A stretch of DNA of 64,000 nucleotides from Caldora sp965222765 (GTDB lineage: Bacteria; Cyanobacteriota; Cyanobacteriia; Cyanobacteriales; Coleofasciculaceae), in NCBI GenBank assembly GCA_965222765.1, contig CBDCVG010000094.1, forward strand, positions 1 through 64,000. Reading direction: 5' to 3'. The notes beneath the pieces were generated by a model, which saw only the letters and a program-made list of their open reading frames with translations, had not been told where the DNA came from and ran no database searches. Within the stretch, counting starts at the first letter, position 1; each line of letters begins with the position of its first letter. A program made the position numbers and the translations under genes. Shown here in pieces: positions 56,226 to 64,000 of the stretch.

Positions 56226-58211
56226 CTAATTCCCACACCCAAACCCCCAAATCTTGATAGTTTTATCCTGAGAACCACTAGCAAGAGTGGAACCGTCGGA
56301 ACTGATAGCTACGGCAGTCACACCAGCTGTATGCTCACAGAGAGTATGGAGGAGCTTACCGCTACCGGGATGCCAAATTTTGATAGTTTGGTCAGCACTG
56401 CCACTAATGAGAGTATTACCTTGAGCATTGATGGCAATAGTATTAACTGCAGCAGAATGCCCCTTCAGAGTATTTAACAAGTTGCCATTGCTCAAATTCC
56501 AGATTTTAATCGTCTTGTCGGCACTACCACTAATCACAATTTTATTGCTAGGGCTAAAGGTAATTGAATTAACTGTATCTGTATGTCCTTGGAGAGTAGC
56601 CTTTATCTGGCCATTGCTCAAATCCCAGATGTTAATCTTTTGATCTGCACCGCCACTAGCGAGAATTTGTCCAGTTAGACTGATAGCAAGAGCCTGAACC
56701 GCATCAGTATGTCCCTTAAGGGTTGCTTTGAGTGAGGCACTCTCCAAATCCCAAACCTTGATAGTTTTATCAGCACTACCACTAATAAGGGTTTTTCCAT
56801 CCTGACTAATCACCACCGACTTAATCCAACCATAATGTTCAGTAAGGGTGTGAAGCAACTTACCTGTAGCTAGATGCCAAACCTTAATCGTGTGATCCCA
56901 ACTGCCACTAGCAAGGATGCATCCATCTGGACTGAGGGCGACTGTATCGATTAAACTTAAATGCCCAGAAAGATTGCAGTGCAAGGTAGCTAAGAAACCC
57001 GGTTTCTTTTGAGTAAATGCTGATATTTCATTATCGTCTTCACGAGAAACCTGATTTCTGGGAACTAGATTCCATAGTTTGATAGTTTTGTCGGCACTAC
57101 CACTCGCTAAAGTTTTCCCATCTGGAGCAAAAACTAAAGAATTAATAGAACTCAAGTGACTTGTCAGAGTGCTAAGGCATTGCCAAGTTGAGATAATTGA
57201 CTTGGGGGCAGTATTTGGTACAGAGGGACTTGGCTGGACAAATGTTGCTATATTTCCTGCCGGATCTAGATCTTCAAGAATCGCTGCGGCTGATTTGTAG
57301 CGGTGCTTTACAGCACTTCCCAACATTTTGTTGAGGATTTGACGTAGTTCATCACTCACTGGCTGAGTCAGGTAATCTTCCCAAACCCAGACTCCTTCAA
57401 GGCTATTAAATAAGTCAAAGGGGTGAATCTGGGTGAGTAAGTGAATACAGGTTACCCCTAGACTGTATAAATCACTGCTGGGAAGAGCTTTACCCATCAG
57501 TTGCTCTTGAGCAGTGTAGGCAGCGGAACCAATCACCGTGCCAGTTTTTGCTAAAGCAGTTTTGGAAGTGAATTTCGCTGTAGAGAAATCGACGAGAACA
57601 AGTTGCTCTCCATTCTTCCCTGTTTCCACTTCTCCACCTGTAACACTCCCCTCTACTAATAGAACATTGGGAGAGATGCAGCAGATGATATTGTCAGGAT
57701 TGATATCCCGATGGATTACCTTCCGACTATGAACAAACTGCAGCACAGGCAGCAGCTGAATGAGAATTTGCCGAATCTGGATTTCACTAAAAGTCCCTTC
57801 TGCTTTTAGTTGCTGTGCTAAGCTTTGTCCCTCAATATAACTTTGCACTACAGCAAAGTTAGCACCTAGTCCCACCTGACTATCTGGTTCAAAATATGCT
57901 AAGAATTGAGGAATTTGGGGATGTTGCCCCAACTCTTGCAGCCGTACTGCTTCTTGACGACATAACTCAGCAGCTTGTTTAGTATTGTTCGTGCCCTGAT
58001 GTTTGAGAGGAAACTGCTTGATCACACACTGGGGTTTATTTGCCTGTTGTTCATCTACAGCCAGAAAAGTACGACCAATACCACCTTGACTAATCAATCT
58101 TAAGGCACGATAGCGATCGCCTAAGAGCAACCTCGAGCCACAAGTTGAACAAAATTTAGCATTATTTGGGTTCTGGGGCTTTGGGCAAACAGGGTTGAGG
58201 CAATAACTCAT
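56226..58211 (-). CDS. Zinc-ribbon serine/threonine kinase with WD40 repeats
   Basis: A 661-residue protein. A double CxxC zinc-ribbon N-terminus (CPKPQ...FCSTCGS) is followed by a Hanks-type kinase domain (about 33-305) with VIKQF lysine and HRDINPDNI catalytic loop. The usual DFG reads DFS (DFSTAKF), a change in the Mg-binding loop Gly. Six or seven WD40 repeats (about 340-661) form a propeller. Before DFS, a loop of about 25 residues (PNVLLVEGSVTGGEVETGK) looks inserted. Between the first two WD40 repeats another insertion is encoded by AAGAAACCCGGTTTCTT and AGAAACCTGATTTCT palindromes (56992-57059). A truncated paralogue lies at 50975-51151. Confidence 0.85.
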   Translation of the reverse strand: MSYCLNPVCPKPQNPNNAKFCSTCGSRLLLGDRYRALRLISQGGIGRTFLAVDEQQANKPQCVIKQFPLKHQGTNNTKQAAELCRQEAVRLQELGQHPQIPQFLAYFEPDSQVGLGANFAVVQSYIEGQSLAQQLKAEGTFSEIQIRQILIQLLPVLQFVHSRKVIHRDINPDNIICCISPNVLLVEGSVTGGEVETGKNGEQLVLVDFSTAKFTSKTALAKTGTVIGSAAYTAQEQLMGKALPSSDLYSLGVTCIHLLTQIHPFDLFNSLEGVWVWEDYLTQPVSDELRQILNKMLGSAVKHRYKSAAAILEDLDPAGNIATFVQPSPSVPNTAPKSIISTWQCLSTLTSHLSSINSLVFAPDGKTLASGSADKTIKLWNLVPRNQVSREDDNEISAFTQKKPGFLATLHCNLSGHLSLIDTVALSPDGCILASGSWDHTIKVWHLATGKLLHTLTEHYGWIKSVVISQDGKTLISGSADKTIKVWDLESASLKATLKGHTDAVQALAISLTGQILASGGADQKINIWDLSNGQIKATLQGHTDTVNSITFSPSNKIVISGSADKTIKIWNLSNGNLLNTLKGHSAAVNTIAINAQGNTLISGSADQTIKIWHPGSGKLLHTLCEHTAGVTAVAISSDGSTLASGSQDKTIKIWGFGCGN

Positions 58212-58319
58212 AAGGGAAAGGATGTAGCACCAGTTGACTCCATCCTAGCGTTCAGGGTAGGGTAAGCCGATGCATTAATCACAAAAAAGCTCACTTATCC
58301 AACAAGTTAAGGAAAAACT

Positions 58320-58739
58320 ATGACCCGGGCCATCATGGAAACAGACAAGGGCACTATCAACCTGGAATTATTTGATAAGGATGCACCTAACACTGTGAAG
58401 AATTTCGTTGAGCTCAGTGAAAAGGGTTTTTACGACGGACTTAATTTTCACCGAGTAATCCCTAATTTTATGATTCAGGGTGGCTGTCCGTTAGGAACTG
58501 GTACCGGAGGTCCTGGCTACAAAATCAAATGTGAAATTAATTCTAACAAGCATTTGGCAGGGACTTTATCGATGGCTCATGCGGGGCGTGATACAGGAGG
58601 AAGTCAATTTTTTATTTGCCACTCTCCCCAACCTCATTTAGATGGAGTCCACACTACTTTTGGTAAGACTGAAGATATGGAGGTAGTCAACGCAATCTCC
58701 AAAGGGGATAAGATTCTTTCTGTTAAGATTGAGCAGTGA
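58320..58739 (+). CDS. Cyclophilin-type peptidyl-prolyl isomerase
   Basis: A 139-residue cytoplasmic cyclophilin. The catalytic FHRVIPNFMIQGG and SMAHAGRDTGGSQFFI motifs are intact, then LDGVHTTFGK. No signal peptide. Confidence 0.95.
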   Translation: MTRAIMETDKGTINLELFDKDAPNTVKNFVELSEKGFYDGLNFHRVIPNFMIQGGCPLGTGTGGPGYKIKCEINSNKHLAGTLSMAHAGRDTGGSQFFICHSPQPHLDGVHTTFGKTEDMEVVNAISKGDKILSVKIEQ

Positions 58740-59105
58740 ACTACCTACAGTGACGCAACGCGAGTACACAGTAGGCTTCCTGTCCAACAGAAAGCGCAAT
58801 AGTAGATTTCTTGCGTTCTTTTTTCTTTCCACTCCTTTGTTTTCTTGTCCAACTCTGTTGATGTAGCAATCCCAATGGTTCTCCTGATACTCTCACAACC
58901 TTAGCCTCCACTCCACTCCCCATGGTTGAGTGTCAGCTCTACATATAGTTGTTTTTAGTTAACTTGGGATTTTTCTAGGAAGCGATCGCAAATCTGGGGT
59001 GTGCGATCGCTTTCTACCTTCTTCTGTTTAAAGCTTCCAGCTTACCAACAGCTAAAAGTACTTCTTTGCCAACCACCACCGCTCCGATCACCGCAAGTGC
59101 AGGTT
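58740..59105. other. Intergenic region, nothing certain
   Basis: Two HIP1 octamers (58982, 59003) occur. The frame continuing into the next histidine-kinase remnant could start at GTG 59001, but the region before 59106 lacks recognisable protein sequence. No RNA or mobile element recognised. Confidence 0.4.
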
Positions 59106-59702
59106 ATGATTGCTGATGAGGGCTATCTTGCCCTTGCCAAAACTCTAGAGCTTGCTGGACTTCAGGGTAGAGCAGGCAAACTCGTGTTACTAAACTCAAT
59201 TGCATTTTTAGAACAGGCAAAGGGGCAACTTTGGGTTAGTATCGCAGTGTTTTGTTTGTTGGGAGTAGGGTTCACTACCCTATTTGTTACAAACGTTACC
59301 CGTTTGCTCGCCCGTCCCATCGCCTATTTGACTAAGGGAACGCAGAAGTTAGCTAACGAAGAGCTACCAAGGAGCCCTTTCCAGCCCCAATTGAATGGAA
59401 GAAAGAATATCTTTTCCTCTTCCCTCCCACCTTGTTTCTTAAGAGATAAAATAGAAATTTGCATTAGAGATAACGGTTCTGGCACACCGCCAGATATTGT
59501 TGATAAAATCTTCGATGCCTTTTTTACCACTAAGCCACCAGGCAAAGGGACTGGTGTGGGATTATCTATCAGTCACGATATTATGATTGGACAACACCAA
59601 GGAGAGATTAGCCTAAGGACACAAGAGACTATACATAATTTAAGTTTAACTTGCCTCTCAAGTAATATTAATGAATCAAAGGTTCTAGGGAAGGGAGAAT
59701 AG
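59106..59702 (+). pseudogene. Histidine kinase remnant with internal deletion
   Basis: The piece reads an extracytoplasmic end, a membrane helix (VSIAVFCLLGVGFTTLFV), a HAMP-type region (LLARPIAYLTKGTQKLA), and then jumps straight to the ATPase G1/G2 boxes (IRDNGSGTPPDIVDKIFDAF, FFTTKPPGKGTGVGL). The dimerisation/His domain and N box are missing. At the joint, DNA 59413-59450 is CTCTTCCCTCCCACCTTGTT-type repeat sequence like that at 46468-46509. The normal kinase C-terminus is also lost after ISLRTQE. It ends 1 bp before the receiver-kinase gene starts. Confidence 0.75.
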
Positions 59703-60956
59703 ATGACTATGACAATTCTCTTTGTGGATGATGAGCTGCCATTACAAAGAGTGATCAATCTAAAATTCAAAAAAAAGATTAGATCCAAACAGTGGGAATT
59801 TGTTTTTGCTCAAAATGGTGTGGAAGCACTAGAGAAAATAAAAGAGTATCCTCAGATTTCAATGGTGATTACTGATATTAATATGCCAGAGATGGATGGT
59901 CTAACACTGTTAGGAGAACTTCATAGTATCGACTCAAATCTGAAAGCAATCGTACTCTCAGCCTACAGCGATATGAGAAATATTAGAACGGCAATGAACC
60001 TAGGGGCCTTTGATTTTGTAACCAAACCTATAGACTTTCAAGATTTAGAAGTTACTATCAATAGAACCTTGGAGTATGTAGAACAAATTGAGAAAAATCA
60101 GCACAAGCTACAACATGCTCAGACTCAATTAATTAACAGTGAAAAAATGGCAACTCTTGGTCAGTTGGTTGCAGGAGTAGCCCACGAAATTAATAATCCC
60201 CTGACTTTTATCGTTGGTAATCTTGACCTAGCTGAAGAGTACACCACGGACTTAATTCATCACTTGCAACTCTACCAACAGCAATTTCCTCATCCTGGAG
60301 GATCAATCGAAGATAATGCAGTAGCTATTGACCTCAATTTCCTGCTTGAAGACTTGCCTCAAATCATCATAGTCATGAGAGAGGGAACTGAACTCATCTC
60401 CGAGATTAGTACCTCGTTGCGGGTTTTAGCTCGTTCGGATACACGAGTTCAAGTATCTTTTAATATTCATGAAGGAATTGATAGCAGTTTGATGATTTTG
60501 AAGCATCGTTTAAAAGCAAATGAACAACACCCTACCATTGAAATTATTAAAGAATATGGCAAGTTGCCCTTAGTAAAGTGCTATCCAGGACAACTCAACC
60601 AGGTATTTATGAATCTGATTGCTAATGCTATTGATGCTTTGGAAGAATCGAATAAAGGATATTCTTTTGCTGAAATCAAATCTAATCCCAATACAATTAC
60701 AATTCAAACAGAGGCTTTAGAGGACAATAAGAGAGTAGCAATTCGGATCAAGGATAATGGGATAGGGATGTCAACTGAGGTACAACAGCAAGTATTTAAA
60801 CCGTTCTTTACGACCAAAGCTGTAGGTAAAGGTACAGGATTAGGCTTGTCTATTACTCGTCAACTTGTAGAAGGAAAGCATGGTGGAAAGCTCAGATGTA
60901 TTTCTTCGCCAGGGATAGGGACAGAGTTTGTAGTGGAAATACCCATTGATTCTTGA
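59703..60956 (+). CDS. Receiver domain - histidine kinase hybrid
   Basis: A 417-residue protein. The receiver domain (1-125) has phospho-acceptor D58 in VITDINMPEMDG and a KP motif (TKPI). A short coiled coil is followed by HisKA with H161 in HEINNP, an N box in NQVFMNLIANAIDALEE, and DNGIGMS plus GKGTGLGLS ATP-binding boxes. It would take phosphate from an upstream kinase and signal on. The kinase core is strongly similar to 103-1548, and both genes end in the same IDS/LNS-TGA sequence derived from the heptamer element. The partner gene immediately upstream is broken. Confidence 0.9.
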   Translation: MTMTILFVDDELPLQRVINLKFKKKIRSKQWEFVFAQNGVEALEKIKEYPQISMVITDINMPEMDGLTLLGELHSIDSNLKAIVLSAYSDMRNIRTAMNLGAFDFVTKPIDFQDLEVTINRTLEYVEQIEKNQHKLQHAQTQLINSEKMATLGQLVAGVAHEINNPLTFIVGNLDLAEEYTTDLIHHLQLYQQQFPHPGGSIEDNAVAIDLNFLLEDLPQIIIVMREGTELISEISTSLRVLARSDTRVQVSFNIHEGIDSSLMILKHRLKANEQHPTIEIIKEYGKLPLVKCYPGQLNQVFMNLIANAIDALEESNKGYSFAEIKSNPNTITIQTEALEDNKRVAIRIKDNGIGMSTEVQQQVFKPFFTTKAVGKGTGLGLSITRQLVEGKHGGKLRCISSPGIGTEFVVEIPIDS

Positions 60957-61020
60957 GAAACACGCTAATGGCTAATGGCTAATGGCTAATGGCTAATGGC
61001 TAATCTCTGAATAAACACTG
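60951..61020 (+). repeat. Heptamer tandem-repeat element, copy E
   Basis: TTCTTGAGAAACACGC, then six uninterrupted TAATGGC units, then TAATCTCTGAATAAACACT. This is the cleanest copy and defines the family. Its TGA ends the receiver-kinase gene. Confidence 0.9.
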
Positions 61021-61112
61021 AGTCAGAAGTCAGTCAGGAGGCAGTCGAAATGAAAAATTTCTCCCATTCAATTGGGGGTGCGAAGTACTCCTCAGGAACT
61101 CTCAAGTATCGA

Positions 61113-62933
61113 TTAAAGCAACTCACCAGTTTCTTGTAAGGCATGTAAACGCCGGTAAATCCCTTTATGACGCAGTAATTCAGAATGATTACCCACTTCA
61201 GCAATCCGACCTTCGTTAAGAACCACAATTTTATCAGCGTCTCGAACCGTACTCAATCGGTGGGCAATGATAATTGTGGTGCGGGTTCCCTGAATACTTT
61301 GCATCGCTAACTGAATTGAGCGTTCTGACTCGTAGTCGAGACTGGAAGTTGCCTCATCAAAAACTAGGACATCTGGTTCCACCAACAGAGCTCTGGCAAT
61401 TCCCAACCGCTGCCTTTGTCCACCAGATAACCGCATACCCCGCTCACCAACAACGGTGTAGTAGCCTTGGGGTAGTTGTTCAATCATCTCATCTACTCTC
61501 GCAATGCGACAGGCTTCTTCTACTTTCTCAAAACTAGCCTTGCGATTGCCGTAGGTAATGTTGTCTAGCAGCGTGCCATTAAAGACATCTACTTCCTGGT
61601 GAACAATTGCCAGACGCTGGCGATAGCCAGTAATATCTAGATTCCGAATATCTACACCATCAATCAAGATACGACCTTGATTTGGTTCAAAATACCGGAA
61701 TAGTAGTTTTACCAGAGTAGACTTACCAGAACCAGAACGACCCACCAGTGCTACAGTTTGATAGGGTTCAATCAACAACTGAATGTCCTGTAGAACTGGG
61801 TATCGAGAATCGTAACTGAAGCCCACATGGTTAAACTCAACTTTACCGGTAAATTGATAGGAAGTAGCCTTCTCTGTCGGCGAAAGGACAATCCCCGCAG
61901 CATCCTTGCCAACTGGTTGCTCCATAAACTCATGGAAACGCTGCATGGAGGCATAGCGACGGGCAAACAACTCAGCAAGATCATTGATGGGCTCCATTTC
62001 TGAGTAAGCCATAGTGGAAACCGTTAGTGTTGTCACGAAATGCCCTAGGGATATCTTGCCCTGTACCGTAGCAAACAGAGTCAGAATCAATACGAAAAAA
62101 ACACATACCTGAATGACTGTTTTTTGCCAAGTACCTAGTTTGATATAACCCAAGTGGAGGCGATACAAGACTACCTTTAGTTCCCGGTTGAGGCGCTGTT
62201 GCTGCCGTTTGAGTTCGAGTGCTTCGGTAGCAAAAGCTTTAACAGTTTTAATATTGGTGACAATTTCAGAGGTACGGCTGTCAGTATTTTCTTGATATTT
62301 ATCTAATCTTTCCTCGTAGGAAATCAGTTGCTTGAGGTGTTTGATACTGAAGCTCAAAATCAAGACAAAGGACACCAAAAACAAAATGGCAATGCGCCAC
62401 TCAATAAACCAGATAACGACAAAAATGCCCAGCACCCTTACTAATTTAGGAATTAACTGCCCAGCAACTTCTGGGTAAGTCCAAGTATAGTTGTTGATAC
62501 CTTTGGTAACTCGTCCGGCAATTCTGCCCGGGTTGTGCTCATCGTAAAACTCTAGTGGTAGAGTGAGAATTTTTTCTAGAGCTTTTTGGGATTGGTTCCG
62601 ACGAGCCCGAAGGGGAATTGCCCACTGATGCCACCAACCACCAAGCCAAGGTTGTAGTGGTGCTCTGGCTACAGTAACTAGAAAAATTATGACCAGTAGC
62701 ACTACTAGAGACAAGAATTGCTCATCTTGACTTTGGGTAAGGGCAGCAATACTATCTACTAGTTTTTGTAGTGGTTTATCCAAAGTTTGACCGGATAAAA
62801 TATTGAGAATCTGCCCGATCGCATAAGGTACAACTAAATCAACGATTTCAAAGATACTCGCACCGGTAATGCTAAAAATAGATAATAGGTGGTAAGGGCG
62901 GTAGTAGTTGAGGATGTCCCGAAATGTTGCCAT
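61113..62933 (-). CDS. ABC exporter (membrane domain fused to ATPase)
   Basis: About 606 residues from ATG 62933, chosen because AGGAG lies 5 bp upstream (a longer ATG frame from 62972 adds 13 residues). Six membrane helices (about 1-310) and an ATP-binding domain follow: Walker A GRSGSGKST, signature LSGGQRQRLGIARALL, Walker B VLVFDEATSSLD and H-loop IIAHRLSTV. The substrate could be a lipid, drug or peptide. Probably works as a homodimer. Confidence 0.93.
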   Translation of the reverse strand: MATFRDILNYYRPYHLLSIFSITGASIFEIVDLVVPYAIGQILNILSGQTLDKPLQKLVDSIAALTQSQDEQFLSLVVLLVIIFLVTVARAPLQPWLGGWWHQWAIPLRARRNQSQKALEKILTLPLEFYDEHNPGRIAGRVTKGINNYTWTYPEVAGQLIPKLVRVLGIFVVIWFIEWRIAILFLVSFVLILSFSIKHLKQLISYEERLDKYQENTDSRTSEIVTNIKTVKAFATEALELKRQQQRLNRELKVVLYRLHLGYIKLGTWQKTVIQVCVFFVLILTLFATVQGKISLGHFVTTLTVSTMAYSEMEPINDLAELFARRYASMQRFHEFMEQPVGKDAAGIVLSPTEKATSYQFTGKVEFNHVGFSYDSRYPVLQDIQLLIEPYQTVALVGRSGSGKSTLVKLLFRYFEPNQGRILIDGVDIRNLDITGYRQRLAIVHQEVDVFNGTLLDNITYGNRKASFEKVEEACRIARVDEMIEQLPQGYYTVVGERGMRLSGGQRQRLGIARALLVEPDVLVFDEATSSLDYESERSIQLAMQSIQGTRTTIIIAHRLSTVRDADKIVVLNEGRIAEVGNHSELLRHKGIYRRLHALQETGELL

Positions 62934-63140
62934 GATGCTCCTGAACAGTAGCGCTGGCATAACTTTTACCATCAGTTTCTACCAGGCTGTTTTATGCTAC
63001 ATTTGCTACATTGTAGTATAAAAGCTCTTTCACTGGTCAAGTTTAAATTTTTTACTTAACTTTACAAAAATCAGTAAAATAAGGAAGCGATACATGGTAA
63101 TTCTTTAAACCCTAAGACCTACATAATGTAACGAGATTAC

Positions 63141-63223
63141 GTCATCCTGAGCGATAGCGAAGGATCTCCCAGACAACCCAGATGCTTCACTATCACCTCA
63201 GCATGACAGTTGGGTGCGTAAGT
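63141..63223 (+). repeat. 106-bp palindromic repeat family, copy 3 (left end lost)
   Basis: GTCATCCTGAGCGATAGCGA to GTGCGTAAGT matches the right 80% of the copy at 20398. The leftmost ACTTACGCAC arm is absent. Confidence 0.75.
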
Positions 63224-63245
63224 CCTAAAAATTATCTAAGTCCCA

Positions 63246-64000
63246 CTACAAGTAAATAAATAAATTCAATCCAGGAATGGTACGAGAAAGAGTCCACAGT
63301 AGTAAGGCAATGTAGAGAATACCCAGACTCCATTGATACCAGGCAAGGGTACTGATAATCCCAGGGAGGTGCTCGTCTCTCAAGCGAATGTCATTGAAGC
63401 CGAATTTGAGGAGATTATTAAGGCTGAAGTCGTAGTAATTGAGCCAACTCCAACGACGCTCCCAAAGAATAGGCAAATAGCGATCGCGGAAGATGGAAAA
63501 CCGAGGCATAATCGGTAATCGTCCTACTAGCAAATGCAATTGACGTAAACTGCCGTCTTCGACAAAGTAGCTGACATCCAGCAAGTTGTGATAGCGACCT
63601 TTTTGGTAGAGTCGCCATACTAACATTAATGGTACTGGGAGCAGAATATTCCCCAGACATAGGAGAGTGAGCCAGGGTTGCTCCCCTGTACGAAAGATGG
63701 TAATCATGCCAGTAACCGTTACTAGAGTAAAAGTCCCTAACATGTAAGCAGTTTCCCTATAAGTCGGTAGAATCGGTTGAGGGTAGCGTCGTCGCCATCG
63801 GTCAATTAACCAAAACAGCAGACTGAAAAAAGCGATCGCTACCATGCCTACTCCAAAAACTAGCCCAAAACTAGTACCATCTTCACTCAAAAGTAGCAGC
63901 AGACTTAATCCGAGCCAGTGTAAGGCATCTAGTAACCAGCTAGGAGAGAAGGGATTAATTCTACCGTTACCCAAAAGATATCGCTGTAATTGCTGCCGCC
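63246..64000 (-). CDS. Multi-pass membrane protein, 5' end outside the window
   Basis: At least 251 residues. The frame stays open to the window edge (RQQLQRYLLGNGRINPFSPS), so the start lies beyond 64000, and the TTG at 63974 is not a likely start. Five or six hydrophobic helices and a conserved-looking cytoplasmic stretch (RFSIFRDRYLPILWERRWSW) are seen. Family not recognised. Confidence 0.65.
   Translation of the reverse strand, partial: RQQLQRYLLGNGRINPFSPSWLLDALHWLGLSLLLLLSEDGTSFGLVFGVGMVAIAFFSLLFWLIDRWRRRYPQPILPTYRETAYMLGTFTLVTVTGMITIFRTGEQPWLTLLCLGNILLPVPLMLVWRLYQKGRYHNLLDVSYFVEDGSLRQLHLLVGRLPIMPRFSIFRDRYLPILWERRWSWLNYYDFSLNNLLKFGFNDIRLRDEHLPGIISTLAWYQWSLGILYIALLLWTLSRTIPGLNLFIYL

Overview
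The window is a chromosomal segment of a cyanobacterium. The evidence is the HIP1 octamer GCGATCGC, typical cyanobacterial families (DUF1822, DUF2993, TIGR03032, CHAT proteins, zinc-ribbon/WD40 Ser/Thr kinases, Uma2 nucleases with glutamine-rich tails, PEP-CTERM proteins), a Zur/FurB-type regulator and a group II intron. The genus cannot be read from the sequence. The large load of interspersed and heptameric repeats suggests a large-genome, probably multicellular, lineage.

Layout. 0-5 kb: a PilJ-type histidine kinase and a DUF2157/GDYXXLXY membrane pair. 5-9 kb: a cyclic-nucleotide-binding/methylglyoxal-synthase-like fusion, an IS200/IS605-like non-autonomous element, a Uma2 nuclease and an LpxB-like glycosyltransferase. 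9-18.5 kb: a CHAT-centred island. On the plus strand are a two-partner-secretion transporter (TpsB) and an exported TPR-CHAT protein. Converging on them, on the minus strand, are a sigma-like factor, a DUF1822 protein and a truncated CHAT N-terminal domain. A frameshifted Uma2 gene sits at the junction. 18.8-27 kb: zur, purS-purQ, a copper P1B-ATPase, and a hydroxylase split by a 2.1-kb group II intron, followed by a second hydroxylase-superfamily gene. 27-34 kb: an AAA-EAL protein, rsmB, a GGDEF-EAL protein with an ethylene-receptor-like membrane domain, and a KirBac channel. 35-45 kb: S-formylglutathione hydrolase, a short alcohol dehydrogenase, a frameshifted glycerol kinase, a TIGR03032 protein, and three tandem beta-helix/PEP-CTERM genes. 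45-64 kb: mostly housekeeping (rRNA pseudouridine synthase, RodZ-like, trhO, tRNA-Ala, YggT, decarboxylase, ychF, cyclophilin) plus a WD40 kinase, a kinase stub, a histidine-kinase remnant, a receiver-kinase, an ABC exporter and a partial membrane gene.

The strongest theme is repeats acting on genes. At least six short repeat families occur. They sit in frame inside reading frames (DUF2157, LpxB-like, TpsB N-terminus, CopA, GGDEF-EAL, decarboxylase, WD40 kinase), supply stop codons (two histidine kinases, zur, RodZ-like), and form the leader or ribosome binding site of rsmB and the formylglutathione hydrolase gene. Four genes (tpsB, TPR-CHAT, Uma2-2, glpK) each carry exactly one extra base. 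They are either decaying genes or assembly errors, which the sequence alone cannot settle. The best candidates for undescribed biology are the CHAT/TpsB/sigma-like/DUF1822 island and the cNMP-MGS fusion.
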